A stretch of 64,000 nucleotides of DNA from Sediminispirochaeta bajacaliforniensis DSM 16054 (GCF_000378205.1 NZ_KB899414.1:116293-180292), one strand, 5' to 3'; positions 8,300 to 18,173 are shown, numbered from the stretch's first letter. Notes: generated by a model from the sequence alone, not told the origin. Numbers and translations: made by a program.

Positions 8300-10033
8300 G
8301 TGCTGAAAGAGTTTAAGACCCTTTTACCCATGGTCAAGAAATATCGGTGGTGGTATGTTGCCGGACTTATCAGCCTTATCGTTACCGATGCCGGAGAGCT
8401 GTTGATTCCCCAGATGATAAAACGGGCCACGAATATCATTGCATCGGGAGGGTTTCTTCCGGCTGCGATTGCGACCCCGGTACTTATCATGATTGCCCTG
8501 GCGGCAATCGTCGCCCTCTCCCGTTTCGGCTGGCGCTTTTTTCTTCATGGCGCTAGCAGACGCATCGAGCGGGACCTGCGAGGCAAGCTCTTTGCTCACC
8601 TGCTTACCCTCTCCCCATCATTCTACGGCACCATGAAGACCGGAGATATCATGGCAAGGGCGACAAACGATATGAATGCAATCCGCATGGCGACAGGGAT
8701 GGCACTGGTTGCTTTCATGGACGGACTGTTCCTTACCCTTGCGATCCTCATCATCCTCTTTACGACTAATCCGGCTCTGGCCGCCGTAACGATTATCCCC
8801 CTTCCCCTGATCACCATCATCATCCTTGCCTTCGGTAGTGTCATAGGGCAACGATTCAAGGCCGTGCAGGAAGGGTTCAGCCGACTGAGCGAACATGTCC
8901 AGGAGACGCTTTCCGGTGTCCGGGTGTTAAAATCCTTCGTCCGGGAATCCTGGGCGCAGGAACGATTCGTCGATGCAAGCGATGCCTATATGCAAAAAAA
9001 TATGCAGTTGGTAAAGCTTTGGGGCTTTTTCTTTCCCCTTATCATGTTCATTTCGGGACTCACCTCCCTGCTTTTGATGCGATTCGGCGGAGTAGCCGTT
9101 ATGCTCGGTTCTTTCACACCTGGTGATTTTGTTGCCTTCCTTACCTACCTTTCGATGCTCCAGTGGCCCGTCATCGGTATGGGAATGACCGTAAACATGA
9201 TCCAGCGGGGGGCGGCAAGCCTGGGCAGGATAAACATGATCCTCAACGAAAAACCGGACATCGTATCCCCCCCCAGGGGGCGCACGCACATCGCTCACAC
9301 CGGTATCGAAATCAAGAAACTCAGCTTTTCCTATCCTGATTCGGAGATCAAGGCCCTGGATCAAGTCGATCTTATGCTTGAAGAAGGAAAAACCCTCGGC
9401 ATCCTCGGAAGGACGGGAAGCGGAAAAAGTACTCTGGTCCGCATATTGCCGAGGCTTCTCGATCCCCCCTCCGGAACGGTTTTTCTCGGCGGTGTCGATA
9501 TTCGGGAGTATGATCTTGAAACCTTAAGGAACGCGATAGCCCTTGTTCCCCAGGATACCTTTCTTTTCAGCGCATCGGTGCGGGAGAATATAAGCTTTGC
9601 GCGGCCGGATGCCGACGAAAGTGAGATCATGGATGCCGCACGAATCAGCACCATAGACCGGGAAATAGAGAAATTTCCTAAAGGATGGGAAACAGAGGTG
9701 GGGGAACGGGGCCTTTCCGTATCCGGAGGACAAAAGCAGCGGATAGCAATCAGCAGGGCCATACTCCCGGACCCACCAATACTGATCTTCGATGATTCCC
9801 TTTCGGCAGTCGATACGGAAACGGAGGAGAAGATACTCAACGCCTTTCTGGAGCACCGCAAGGGGAAAAGTAATATTCTGGTGAGCCACAGGGTTTCGAC
9901 CCTTCAGTGGGCCGATTATATCGTGGTATTCGATCGGGGACGAATTATCCAGCAAGGAAGTCATACGCAGCTGCTCGCGGCAGAGGGCCTCTATCGCAAT
10001 ATCTATCTGCTGCAACAGGAAGGGAGCCTCTGA
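8300..10033 (+). CDS. ABC exporter half-transporter A (degenerate catalytic site partner)
   Basis: A 577-residue half-transporter: six membrane helices (about residues 15-320), then a nucleotide-binding domain. Walker A is GRTGSGKST near residue 370, the signature is VSGGQKQR and Walker B is ILIFDDSLSAVD, where the catalytic glutamate is replaced by aspartate. The GTG start has GAAGCGAGG 7 bases upstream. The next gene begins within the stop codon (TGATG). Together the two fit a heterodimeric multidrug/lipid-type exporter of the TM287/288 or BmrCD kind, in which this subunit contributes the non-hydrolysing site. The substrate is unknown. Confidence 0.92.
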   Translation: MLKEFKTLLPMVKKYRWWYVAGLISLIVTDAGELLIPQMIKRATNIIASGGFLPAAIATPVLIMIALAAIVALSRFGWRFFLHGASRRIERDLRGKLFAHLLTLSPSFYGTMKTGDIMARATNDMNAIRMATGMALVAFMDGLFLTLAILIILFTTNPALAAVTIIPLPLITIIILAFGSVIGQRFKAVQEGFSRLSEHVQETLSGVRVLKSFVRESWAQERFVDASDAYMQKNMQLVKLWGFFFPLIMFISGLTSLLLMRFGGVAVMLGSFTPGDFVAFLTYLSMLQWPVIGMGMTVNMIQRGAASLGRINMILNEKPDIVSPPRGRTHIAHTGIEIKKLSFSYPDSEIKALDQVDLMLEEGKTLGILGRTGSGKSTLVRILPRLLDPPSGTVFLGGVDIREYDLETLRNAIALVPQDTFLFSASVRENISFARPDADESEIMDAARISTIDREIEKFPKGWETEVGERGLSVSGGQKQRIAISRAILPDPPILIFDDSLSAVDTETEEKILNAFLEHRKGKSNILVSHRVSTLQWADYIVVFDRGRIIQQGSHTQLLAAEGLYRNIYLLQQEGSL

Positions 10034-12150
10034 TGGAAGAAGAAAAGATCGTAAAGGGATATGACCCGGTCATCATGCGAAGATTGCTCGGATTTGTTGC
10101 TCCCTATAAAAAATTGGTCACCATCGCCCTTCTGGCAATGATTCTGGCAACCCTTGCGGAACTTTTGGGCCCGGTGATTCTTCAAAAGTCTATCGACCAG
10201 GATATTGTAAACCGATACCACCGCATCTCTCTTTCGAAGATGGACGATGCTCTGGCTGAGCGGCTTTTCGCTCCGCCGGTCCTTCCCCAATTTTTTCGGA
10301 AAAGTGATCCTCCTCTTTTCGGTGATAATCGCTTTATCACTTCATCGATGCTGGAAAGGCTCTCTGCCGAAGAACGGAAAAAATTGTTCGATGCGAACAT
10401 TGTCGATACCAGAGAATGGTACCTTTCCGGTAAGTTGGACAACGCAGAAAAGGTGGTATCCTCACTACCGGCCGAAGCCGAAGCAATACTTCAAGATGGC
10501 TGGATCGCCATGCCGGCATCATCCCTGAAAAAGATAGACAAGGAGAACCTCGATCTCCTCCGTGCCAACGACCAAAAGAGCCTCTCCCACAAGACCGGCG
10601 TGTATTTTATTTTTCTCATCGCCATGCTGCTGTTTTCCTTTTTGCAGGTCTACCTCATGGCCTATACCGGCCAGGGCGTGATGAGTGGACTTCGGGAGAA
10701 GCTTTACAATCATGTGATGAGTCAGAACCTCGGCTATCTCGGCAATGTACCGGTGGGCATTCTCGTCACGCGGGTCACCAACGACGTCGAAACCATCAAC
10801 GAGCTCTTTACATCGGTGGCAACGGGATTACTCAGAGACTTTGCCACCATGGGAGGCGTCATCTTCATCCTCTTCTATCTCGATCCGCATCTCGCCCTTA
10901 TCACCACTGCAAGCCTTCCTCCGGTGGTGATTCTTGCCATCATCTTCAGAAATCGTGCAAGAGATGCCTACAGAAGGGTGAGGATCTGGACCAGTAAGGT
11001 CAACGCCTTTTTGTCGGAGCATATTTCCGGCATGGATGTGGTACAGGCCTTCCACCGGGAAAAAAGGAGTCAGGAGAACTTTCAAAAGATAAACGGACAA
11101 TTGCTTTCTGCAAATCTCGCGGAAATGTATGTTTTTGCCACCTTTCGTCCGTTGATCAGCCTTCTTACATCCATCTCCATAGGGACCGTTCTCTATTTCG
11201 GTGCTTCCATGGTCCTTAATTCGGCAGTAAGCCTCGGTGTCATGATTGCCTTCGTTAATTTGATGCAGATGTTTTACCGACCGGTCATGGACTTTACCGA
11301 AAATTTTACGATTCTCCAGTCCGCCATGGCCGGAGGAGAGCGAATTTTCAATCTTCTCGACCGAAGTGAAATAATCCCGGACAATGGCGACAGGGGGCTC
11401 CCCGATCCAGTACAAGGGAAGATAGAATTTAGCCACGTCAATTTCGGCTACACAAACGACGAACAAGTCATTCGCGATCTCTCGTTTACCATCGAACCAG
11501 GAGAAACCGTCGCCATCGTCGGCTACACGGGGGCCGGGAAGACGACCATCGCAAATCTTCTGACAAGGCTCTGGGATATTGAGAGCGGTACCGTTCTTTT
11601 GGACGGTATCGATATCTCCCGGATATCCCTATCGGAGTTGCGGTCTACCGTCGTCCCGGTCCAGCAGGATGTTTTTCTTTTTGCCGCTTCGATACGGGAA
11701 AACATCACCCTTGGCAGGGATATCCCCGAACAAAGCATCAAAGCGGCAGCGGAAACGGTTCAAAGTGCCCCATTCATAGAGGCTCTTCCCAGGGGCTACG
11801 ATACGGTGCTCAGCGAACGGGGGGCCAATCTTTCCACAGGGCAGAGGCAGTTACTTGCTTTCACGAGGGTTGTGGCCCAGAACCCCCGGGTCATTATCCT
11901 CGACGAGGCGACGGGAAGCATCGATACAGAAACGGAAAAGCTGATTCAAAAGGCGCTGGAACGGCTTACGCAGGGGAGGACGTCCATTGTGATAGCCCAC
12001 CGCCTTTCAACAATTCAGCACGCCGACCGTATCATGGTCCTTTCAGGTGGACGCCTGGTGGAAATGGGAAATCATGCCGCTCTTTTAGCAAAGGACGGTA
12101 TCTATGCGAACCTGTACCGCCTTCAGTATAAAGACGCCGTTCAGGAATGA
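10033..12150 (+). CDS. ABC exporter half-transporter B with large insertion after TM1
   Basis: A 705-residue partner of the preceding gene, starting at the ATG that overlaps its stop by one base. After the first helix (residues ~18-45) comes an insertion of about 140 residues rich in charged residues, then the remaining helices from residue ~195. The insertion resembles the extra extracytoplasmic domain of BmrD-like subunits. The nucleotide-binding domain has Walker A GYTGAGKTT (~496), signature LSTGQRQL (~598, where LSGGQ is usual) and Walker B VIILDEATGSID with the catalytic glutamate. The altered signature would pair with subunit A's defective Walker B, giving one consensus and one degenerate ATP site. 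Confidence 0.92.
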   Translation: MEEEKIVKGYDPVIMRRLLGFVAPYKKLVTIALLAMILATLAELLGPVILQKSIDQDIVNRYHRISLSKMDDALAERLFAPPVLPQFFRKSDPPLFGDNRFITSSMLERLSAEERKKLFDANIVDTREWYLSGKLDNAEKVVSSLPAEAEAILQDGWIAMPASSLKKIDKENLDLLRANDQKSLSHKTGVYFIFLIAMLLFSFLQVYLMAYTGQGVMSGLREKLYNHVMSQNLGYLGNVPVGILVTRVTNDVETINELFTSVATGLLRDFATMGGVIFILFYLDPHLALITTASLPPVVILAIIFRNRARDAYRRVRIWTSKVNAFLSEHISGMDVVQAFHREKRSQENFQKINGQLLSANLAEMYVFATFRPLISLLTSISIGTVLYFGASMVLNSAVSLGVMIAFVNLMQMFYRPVMDFTENFTILQSAMAGGERIFNLLDRSEIIPDNGDRGLPDPVQGKIEFSHVNFGYTNDEQVIRDLSFTIEPGETVAIVGYTGAGKTTIANLLTRLWDIESGTVLLDGIDISRISLSELRSTVVPVQQDVFLFAASIRENITLGRDIPEQSIKAAAETVQSAPFIEALPRGYDTVLSERGANLSTGQRQLLAFTRVVAQNPRVIILDEATGSIDTETEKLIQKALERLTQGRTSIVIAHRLSTIQHADRIMVLSGGRLVEMGNHAALLAKDGIYANLYRLQYKDAVQE

Positions 12151-12239
12151 TTTCACGTCCCGAAATCCGACTTTCGGTAGAGGGCTTGGGAAAAATGTGA
12201 TACAAATAGCCATTCGACAGAGAAAAGGAGGCACGTTTC

Positions 12240-13250
12240 ATGAAAAAGGTTCGAGTCCTGCTTTCGGAGACCTATGACCCATGGTTCAACCTTGCAACGG
12301 AGGATTGGATTTTCAGAGAAATGGATCCGAAGAGTGATACTCTTTTTCTTTGGAGAAACGATAACACCGTTGTCATCGGTCGTTACCAGAACCCCTGGGA
12401 CGAGTGTAATCTCAAGGCGATGGAACGGGACAATGTAAAACTTGCCCGCAGACAAAGCGGTGGAGGAGCCGTCTATCACGATTTGGGAAACACCAACTTT
12501 ACCTTTCTTTCCGGCAGAAAAGATTACGATAAAGAGGCAAACAGCAAGATCATCATCAATGCACTCCGTCGCTTCGGCATCCACGCGGAAACATCGGGCA
12601 GAAACGACATCCTGGTCGAAGGGAAAAAGATATCGGGAAGCGCCTACAAACTCACTTCGGACCGTGCCTTTCACCACGGGACCCTGTTGATCGACGCGGC
12701 CCTTACAAAAATAGCCGACTATCTTACTCCGGAAAAGAAAAAGCTGCTTAGCAAAGGAATCTCTTCGGTACAATCCAGGGTCGCAAATCTTTCGGAATTT
12801 GCCCCCGATATCAGCCATGAAGCACTTTGCGATGCAATCATCGAAAGTTTCTTTGAGGCAAAGGGGACTCGATGCGATATAGAAATCCTCGACCATGAAA
12901 CATTAAAACGCATCCCCCATCTGTCGAGCTATTTTCAGCAGCTTTCGGCCTGGGAATGGAGATTTGGAAAGACCCCTGAATTTACCTACCGCCTAAAAGA
13001 GCGATTTGAATGGGGATCGATCGACCTCCACATAGATACAAAGGGGGGGCTCATCAGGGAAGTAAGCATTTTTTCCGACTGTCTTAAGCCGGACATGGTC
13101 GAAAAACTTATCGAAACCCTTCCCGGCGTGCGCTACGATTCGATCGAGATTGCGGAAAGGGTTTCTTCTCTTATGGACGAGTTGCCTTCCGCTCATCAAG
13201 AACTGGAAGATGTTGCCCGATGGCTTGAGCAGGCAATAGGAGATGCGTAG
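12240..13250 (+). CDS. lplA: Lipoate-protein ligase A
   Basis: Activates free lipoate with ATP and attaches it to E2 and GcvH-type proteins. The 336 residues match the family. Visible motifs are RRQSGGGAVYHDLGNTNF (the RRxxGGGAVYHD signature, near residues 64-81) and GRNDILVEGKKISGSA, containing the lysine expected to contact the lipoyl-AMP. A C-terminal accessory domain is present. AAAGGAGG lies about 8 bases before the ATG. It stands alone after the ABC exporter genes, with 89 bases between. No lipoyl-domain enzyme is encoded in the window. Confidence 0.94.
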   Translation: MKKVRVLLSETYDPWFNLATEDWIFREMDPKSDTLFLWRNDNTVVIGRYQNPWDECNLKAMERDNVKLARRQSGGGAVYHDLGNTNFTFLSGRKDYDKEANSKIIINALRRFGIHAETSGRNDILVEGKKISGSAYKLTSDRAFHHGTLLIDAALTKIADYLTPEKKKLLSKGISSVQSRVANLSEFAPDISHEALCDAIIESFFEAKGTRCDIEILDHETLKRIPHLSSYFQQLSAWEWRFGKTPEFTYRLKERFEWGSIDLHIDTKGGLIREVSIFSDCLKPDMVEKLIETLPGVRYDSIEIAERVSSLMDELPSAHQELEDVARWLEQAIGDA

Positions 13251-13308
13251 GATGCTGGACGATATGCGCCTAACAGGGTAGCTTTACAGTATCGTAGGGA
13301 GTCTTTCG

Positions 13309-13668
13309 ATGATAAGAAAACGCGTCTTGTATGCCGAGGATGAGTTTATCAACAGAAAATTAATCGAAATACGTCTTCGCAAAGAAGGGATTGCATGCGA
13401 CCTGGCTGAAAACGGCAGGCAGGCCCTCGACCTCTTCCGCAGTCGCAGTTATGATCTGGTGATCCTCGATAATTATATGCCGGAGCTTAATGGTGCGGAC
13501 GTCGCGCGATCGATTCGATCGGAAAACACGACTATTCCCATCATTGCAATCACCAGCGACGATGAAGAAATTCCCACCCTTAAAAATGCCGGATGTAATG
13601 AAATTTTTATCAAACCGCTGTATGGACCGGCCTATATGCAGCGTATTCTCAAACATTTACAGGATTAA
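13309..13668 (+). CDS. Stand-alone response regulator receiver protein
   Basis: A 119-residue CheY-like protein with no output domain. The acidic pocket is E10-D11, the phosphoacceptor is D54 (VILDNYMPELNG), the switch residue is T82 and the conserved lysine is K102 (FIKPL). GGGAG lies upstream of the ATG. It is followed after 3 bases by an oligopeptide-binding lipoprotein gene, an unusual partner. The cognate kinase is not evident nearby. It may act by protein-protein contact, as other single-domain receivers do. Confidence 0.9.
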   Translation: MIRKRVLYAEDEFINRKLIEIRLRKEGIACDLAENGRQALDLFRSRSYDLVILDNYMPELNGADVARSIRSENTTIPIIAITSDDEEIPTLKNAGCNEIFIKPLYGPAYMQRILKHLQD

Positions 13669-13671
13669 CCA

Positions 13672-15339
13672 ATGAAAACAACGACAAAAATCGTGACGAT
13701 CAGCCTGCTCTTTTGTGTGCTCCTTGCATCCTGCCAGAGCACGGCAAAATCCCAGGCGGATACCAAAGAGCCCGAAGATCGGTCTCAACCACAAAGCGAA
13801 AATCAGGCACAAGAGCCGCAGGCAAACGACGAAAACATGCTGGTCGTCTCACTCTCTCCGCCGAAGATCAACCTTGACCCGCTCCATACCTTTACCAGTA
13901 CCGAGGCACAAATTTATACGGCCATCTACGAGGGGCTGGTTACCTATCACCCCTTTACCCTCGAGCCGATGCCGGCGGTTGCCGAATACTGGGAGATCTC
14001 TTCCGACAGAAAAACCTATCGTTTTCACATACGGGAAAGCGCCCGATATTGGAACGGCGACCAGGTGGAGCCCGAACATTTTAGGGACACCTGGCTGGTC
14101 CTGATTAATCCTGCAAATCCCGGCGAATATGGTTCCCTGCTCGATATCATAAAGGGCGCAAGAGATTATCGTCTCGGCCTAAACGATGATCCAACTTCGG
14201 TAGGTATTACCGTTCCCGAGCCAGGGATCCTCCAAGTCGAATTGGAAAAACCGGCACCTCATTTCCTCAAGATTCTCTGCCACCACAGTTTTTCCCCCCT
14301 GCACCCGAAGATGCTTGAGGTTAAAGACTGGAGCAACATGACAACGGTTCTGGGTAACGGCCCCTTTACCATTGTGGAGTCGAACGATACGGAAATGGTG
14401 CTAAAAAAGAACCAGCTCTACTGGGATAGTAACGCCGTTCACCTCGATGGAATAAAAATCGTCTATAGCGACGACGGGAAATGGGCGGCGAGATCAATCG
14501 ACAACGGGACACTACACTGGGCAGAAGGTAATGTCGATTTCGACGTGCTTGAAAATAAAGAGGCCATGATCCTCAATCCGGTCTTCTCGACAACCTACTT
14601 TTTCTTTTCTTCATCTCCCAGTCAAAGCGAAAGCTATAACAATCCTCAGCTGCGTAGGGCCCTAGGCCTTCTGGTTCCCTGGGATGAAGTAAGGAATACT
14701 CAATATATGTATCTTCCCACCGACACCCTGGTACCTCAGATATCAAGCTACCCCACCGTTCACGGTATAACCGCCACGGATTCCGAAACAGCGATGAAGC
14801 TTCTCGACGAGGCGGGATTTTCCGACGGTAAAGGGCTTCCGGAAATCAAATTCTTAATTCCTGAAGGAACGGAAGCGCAGCGCATCGCCGACTTGATGGC
14901 CGAAGCCTGGAGGAAGGCCCTCGGCGTGAAGGTGACGATTGAGAGCGCCGGTTTTGGTGACTATTATGAGAGGATCAAGAATGAAGATTTTACCCTCGGT
15001 GTCCTGACATGGGTGGGAGATTTCGCAGATCCCCTCTCTTTTCTTCAGATGTGGACCAGCGACGCCGCCCTGAATGTCGGGAAATACCATAACGACCGAT
15101 ACGATGCAATGGTATCAGAAGCCGCTACGGAAGAAAACGAAATCGAACGCTATAAAGAGATGGCAACGGCGGAACAGCTACTGCTTGATGATGCTACGGT
15201 ATTGCCTATCAAACATGCCCCCGCGTTTAATATTATCGATCTTGATCGCGTAAGGGGATGGTTCCCCAATCCCCTTGATATCCATCCGTTCAAGTATCTT
15301 GAATTCGAACAGTTCATTCTTCCGGACGGGGCTGTTTAG
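13672..15339 (+). CDS. Oligopeptide ABC transporter substrate-binding lipoprotein (SBP_bac_5)
   Basis: A 555-residue binding protein anchored by lipid. The N-terminus has a basic start, a hydrophobic core and the lipobox LLASC with the modified cysteine at 21, then a charged low-complexity linker to about residue 55. The rest follows the OppA/DppA family (e.g. AIYEGLVTYHPFTLEPMPAV and YRFHIRESARYWNGD). No permease or ATPase genes are adjacent, so it serves a transporter encoded elsewhere. It starts 3 bases after the receiver gene with AGGA as ribosome site. Its 3' end overlaps malQ on the other strand by 26 bases. Confidence 0.92.
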   Translation: MKTTTKIVTISLLFCVLLASCQSTAKSQADTKEPEDRSQPQSENQAQEPQANDENMLVVSLSPPKINLDPLHTFTSTEAQIYTAIYEGLVTYHPFTLEPMPAVAEYWEISSDRKTYRFHIRESARYWNGDQVEPEHFRDTWLVLINPANPGEYGSLLDIIKGARDYRLGLNDDPTSVGITVPEPGILQVELEKPAPHFLKILCHHSFSPLHPKMLEVKDWSNMTTVLGNGPFTIVESNDTEMVLKKNQLYWDSNAVHLDGIKIVYSDDGKWAARSIDNGTLHWAEGNVDFDVLENKEAMILNPVFSTTYFFFSSSPSQSESYNNPQLRRALGLLVPWDEVRNTQYMYLPTDTLVPQISSYPTVHGITATDSETAMKLLDEAGFSDGKGLPEIKFLIPEGTEAQRIADLMAEAWRKALGVKVTIESAGFGDYYERIKNEDFTLGVLTWVGDFADPLSFLQMWTSDAALNVGKYHNDRYDAMVSEAATEENEIERYKEMATAEQLLLDDATVLPIKHAPAFNIIDLDRVRGWFPNPLDIHPFKYLEFEQFILPDGAV

Positions 15340-16882
15340 GCCGAGTGAGCCGTCCGTACAGCCATGCAAGCTCCCGGGCCCGGCCGGCGACCCAGTCGTT
15401 GGCCACTCCGGGGGTCATGCGCCAACTCCAGTTTCCTCCGATCGTCGACGGAAGATTCATTCTGGCATCGGTATTCAAAACCAGGAAATCCTGCATGGGA
15501 ATGATTGCATACTTCGCCACCGAAGCATAGGCGGTCCTGATCAGGTCCCAGACAACATCGTCGTCCGGACGGGCCAAATAACGCCGGACTAAATCCCGTT
15601 CCGTATCGCTGATGGAACGATACCAGCCGAGGGTTGTATCGTTGTCGTGGGTACCGGTATACACTACGCAGTTTTTATCATAGGTATGAGGCAGAAATCC
15701 GTTTGTCGCGGTAAGATTTCCGTCGCGGTCGTGCTCAAAGGCAAACTGCAGAACCTTCATGCCGGGAAATGCGTAACGATCCCGAAGCCTGACCACCTCC
15801 GGAGTAATGACGCCAAGGTCCTCCGCAAGGATGGGGATGGGGCCGAGACGCTTTATTACCGCATCGAAGAGCTCTTTCCCCGGAGCCTTGACCCATTTGC
15901 CTTTGACAGCGGTCTTCTCCTTGACAGGGATCTTCCAGTAGGCTTCAAAGCCCCGGAAATGGTCGATGCGAATGATGTCGACCACATCGAGCATCGCCTT
16001 AATACGGTGAATCCACCAGGAGAAGCCCTCTTTTCTCATGGCATCCCAATCATAGAGGGGATTTCCCCATCGCTGTCCCGTAGGAGAGAAATAGTCCGGC
16101 GGGACTCCTGCAACATGAGTAGGCATAGCTTTTTCATCGGTTAAGAAAAGGTGACGTTCGGCCCAGATATCCGAACTGTCGGGGCTTACAAAGATGGGAA
16201 TATCCCCGATAATGGAAATTTCCCGCTCGTTGGCATAAGCCTTGAGCTCCTGCCACTGTTCATAGAAGAAAAACTGAAGAACCATGTGTTCTTCGATCTC
16301 TCGCTGATGTTCGGCAGAAAAGGCCTCCAATGCCTCACTATCCCTGAGAGCAAGGGCCTTATCCCAGTAGACATTCCAGCTTGCATCCTCTGCTCCCTCT
16401 TCCTCGGCTTTTGCATCGTAGAATTCCTTGATGGTTGTAAAAAGGGCAAAATCATTGAGCCATGAGACCTTCTCTTCGCAAAATTTGCCGAATGCTTCCA
16501 AACGACTTGCATTGCCGCTGTCGAGAAAACGGCCAGCCGCATGACGGAGCAGGGGCTCCTTCCAGGAACGTACCCGTGCATAATCCACGGTGCATATGGG
16601 AAAATCGGGAATATGCTCCACCATCCGAGCCGGAAGATCACCCTGCTCAAGAAGGCGATCGATGCTGATCAGCAAAGGGTTGCCGGCAAATGTCGAAAGG
16701 CACTGGTACGGCGACTCCCCATAACCGGTAGGCCCCAGGGGAAGAACCTGCCAAAGAGTGATACCAGCCCGTTCCAGAAAATCGATAAAACGATATGCTT
16801 CACCGCCCAAATCTCCGATTCCATAAGAGCCCGGTAAAGAAACCGGGTGAAAAAGAACTCCCGCTCTTCGTTCCCCAACCAT
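15314..16882 (-). CDS. malQ: 4-alpha-glucanotransferase (amylomaltase, GH77)
   Basis: Transfers alpha-1,4-glucan segments between maltodextrins. The 522 residues match GH77. Motifs are GSYGIGDLGGEAYRFIDFL and LPLGPTGYGESPYQ at the N-terminus, DIIRIDHFRGF with the catalytic aspartate, ILAEDLGVITPEV containing the acid/base glutamate, and VVYTGTHDNDTTLGW. GGAGGG lies upstream of the ATG. It is transcribed away from carD, with 77 bases between start codons, and ends inside the 3' end of the peptide-binding lipoprotein gene. It probably handles glycogen or maltodextrin. Confidence 0.96.
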   Translation of the reverse strand: MVGERRAGVLFHPVSLPGSYGIGDLGGEAYRFIDFLERAGITLWQVLPLGPTGYGESPYQCLSTFAGNPLLISIDRLLEQGDLPARMVEHIPDFPICTVDYARVRSWKEPLLRHAAGRFLDSGNASRLEAFGKFCEEKVSWLNDFALFTTIKEFYDAKAEEEGAEDASWNVYWDKALALRDSEALEAFSAEHQREIEEHMVLQFFFYEQWQELKAYANEREISIIGDIPIFVSPDSSDIWAERHLFLTDEKAMPTHVAGVPPDYFSPTGQRWGNPLYDWDAMRKEGFSWWIHRIKAMLDVVDIIRIDHFRGFEAYWKIPVKEKTAVKGKWVKAPGKELFDAVIKRLGPIPILAEDLGVITPEVVRLRDRYAFPGMKVLQFAFEHDRDGNLTATNGFLPHTYDKNCVVYTGTHDNDTTLGWYRSISDTERDLVRRYLARPDDDVVWDLIRTAYASVAKYAIIPMQDFLVLNTDARMNLPSTIGGNWSWRMTPGVANDWVAGRARELAWLYGRLTRPKQPRPEE

Positions 16883-16923
16883 AAAACACCCTCCATAGAA
16901 GGCAGTATAATCAATCGGCCCCT

Positions 16924-16952
16924 TTGACGAAATGGGTACTTTTCGATAGTAT
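16924..16952 (+). promoter_or_regulatory. Candidate promoter of the carD-ispD-ispF-nth operon
   Basis: TTGACG (16924-16929), a 17-base spacer and TAGTAT (16947-16952). The expected transcription start falls at or one base before the ATG at 16960, and no Shine-Dalgarno sequence precedes that ATG, so the mRNA may be leaderless. An alternative -10 (TATGCT, 3 bases further on) has a 20-base spacer. Confidence 0.5.
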
Positions 16953-16959
16953 GCTATAT

Positions 16960-17475
16960 ATGGAAGCTGATAATTCTATCCTGGATACCCCTGCATTCAA
17001 GGTTAACCAGCACGTGGTATACCCACTTCAAGGAGTGGGCATCATAACCGATATTCAAGAACGGGTACTGAAAGGGAAAAAGACCCTTTATTATGTCATC
17101 TACCTGGAACTTTCGGACATGACCGTGATGATCCCGACCGATAAGACCGAAGAGCGGGGCATTCGTGCAATTGTACCGAAGGAAGAGGCAGAAAAGGCAC
17201 TTCAACTCATAAGTGAAGAGTATGAACCCGTTACCGCAGATTGGAAAATGCGATATCAGATGAATCTTGATCTTTTGCGAAGCGGAAGCATCAACGACAT
17301 TGCCACTGTGGTTCGCGCACTCTATCATCGAAGTAAGGTAAAAGAACTTCCGATACAGGAACGAAAGCTCTACGACGATGCGATGAAGATCCTTATTGAT
17401 GAGGTAACCTGCTCTCTCGGCAAGAAAAAAAGCGATGTAGAGGAGCTCATCTTCGAACGGTTGGAGAGTGAGTGA
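16960..17475 (+). CDS. carD: CarD/CdnL/TRCF-domain transcription regulator
   Basis: A 171-residue CarD-family protein that binds the RNA polymerase beta subunit and stabilises open complexes. The N-terminal RNA-polymerase-interacting domain starts with FKVNQHVVYPLQGVGIITDI, the classical (V/D)-Y-P-x-H/Q-G-V-G motif. The C-terminal helical half contains VVRALYHRSKVKELPIQERKL, close to the family's conserved DNA-contacting segment. I chose ATG 16960 (MEADNS); ATG 16951 is possible but lies within the promoter. Its stop overlaps the GTG of ispD. The carD-ispD-ispF order is common in spirochaetes. Confidence 0.93.
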   Translation: MEADNSILDTPAFKVNQHVVYPLQGVGIITDIQERVLKGKKTLYYVIYLELSDMTVMIPTDKTEERGIRAIVPKEEAEKALQLISEEYEPVTADWKMRYQMNLDLLRSGSINDIATVVRALYHRSKVKELPIQERKLYDDAMKILIDEVTCSLGKKKSDVEELIFERLESE

Positions 17476-18173
17476 AATCGGAGGTCCTTCCCGCGGCACT
17501 TTTGCTTACCGCCGCGGGAAGCAGTTCCCGATTTCTTGCCTCGAGCGCTCAAAAACAAAAAAAAGAGTATGCGGATATTGCCGGAGTTCCAGTCCTTCTG
17601 CATGCTCTTGAACCCTTTCTTCGAATTTCAACAGTCAGAAACATCGTCATTACCTGTCCTCCGGGAGATGAAGAAGTAGTTACCCACCTATTGAAGGATT
17701 GGGCCCTTGCCCCGCTTCTTGAAAACCGCTTTCCGTTCTTGGTTTCCGGAGGTTCCAGCAGACAAGCCTCGGTACTTGCAGGATTAGAGGCCCTCGAAGG
17801 AAGCGGTGCCGCTATCGTCTTGATCCACGACGGTGCAAGACCCTGGATAACGAAAGAAGTCATTGAACGAGTGATGCACGGAGTCGAAGGACATGGCGCA
17901 GCAATTCCAGTATCTCCTTCCACCAGCGCCATGAAAATGGTAGATGGGACAGGAAACATCCTTTGCCACCTGCCCCGCAGCCAAACGGTAGAGGCTCAGA
18001 CTCCCCAAGGCTTCCGCTTTCCGGAAATTCTCACCGCCCATCGAAAGGTCTTCGGCGACGGAAAACTCTATATCGACGATGCCGAGGTCTATGACAAGGT
18101 CATCGGGCCGGTTTTTACCGTCGACGGGGACCCAAATAACCGAAAAATAACCTACAGGAGCGACCTATCATGA
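17472..18173 (+). CDS. ispD: 2-C-methyl-D-erythritol 4-phosphate cytidylyltransferase
   Basis: Third step of the MEP isoprenoid pathway: MEP + CTP to CDP-ME. The 233 residues begin with LLTAAGSSSRF, the CTP-binding loop (usually AAGxGxR). IHDGARPW and EAQTPQGFRF are the family signatures, and GDPNNRKIT carries the C-terminal catalytic lysine. The start is GTG at 17472, overlapping the carD stop by 4 bases with GGAGAG upstream. The 3' end overlaps ispF by 4 bases (ATGA). It acts directly before IspE (not in the window) and IspF. Confidence 0.96.
   Translation: MKSEVLPAALLLTAAGSSSRFLASSAQKQKKEYADIAGVPVLLHALEPFLRISTVRNIVITCPPGDEEVVTHLLKDWALAPLLENRFPFLVSGGSSRQASVLAGLEALEGSGAAIVLIHDGARPWITKEVIERVMHGVEGHGAAIPVSPSTSAMKMVDGTGNILCHLPRSQTVEAQTPQGFRFPEILTAHRKVFGDGKLYIDDAEVYDKVIGPVFTVDGDPNNRKITYRSDLS

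Noticed and set aside
12151..12239. Terminator between the ABC exporter pair and lplA
   Set aside because: A small CCGAAA/TTTCGG stem exists, but no T-run follows.
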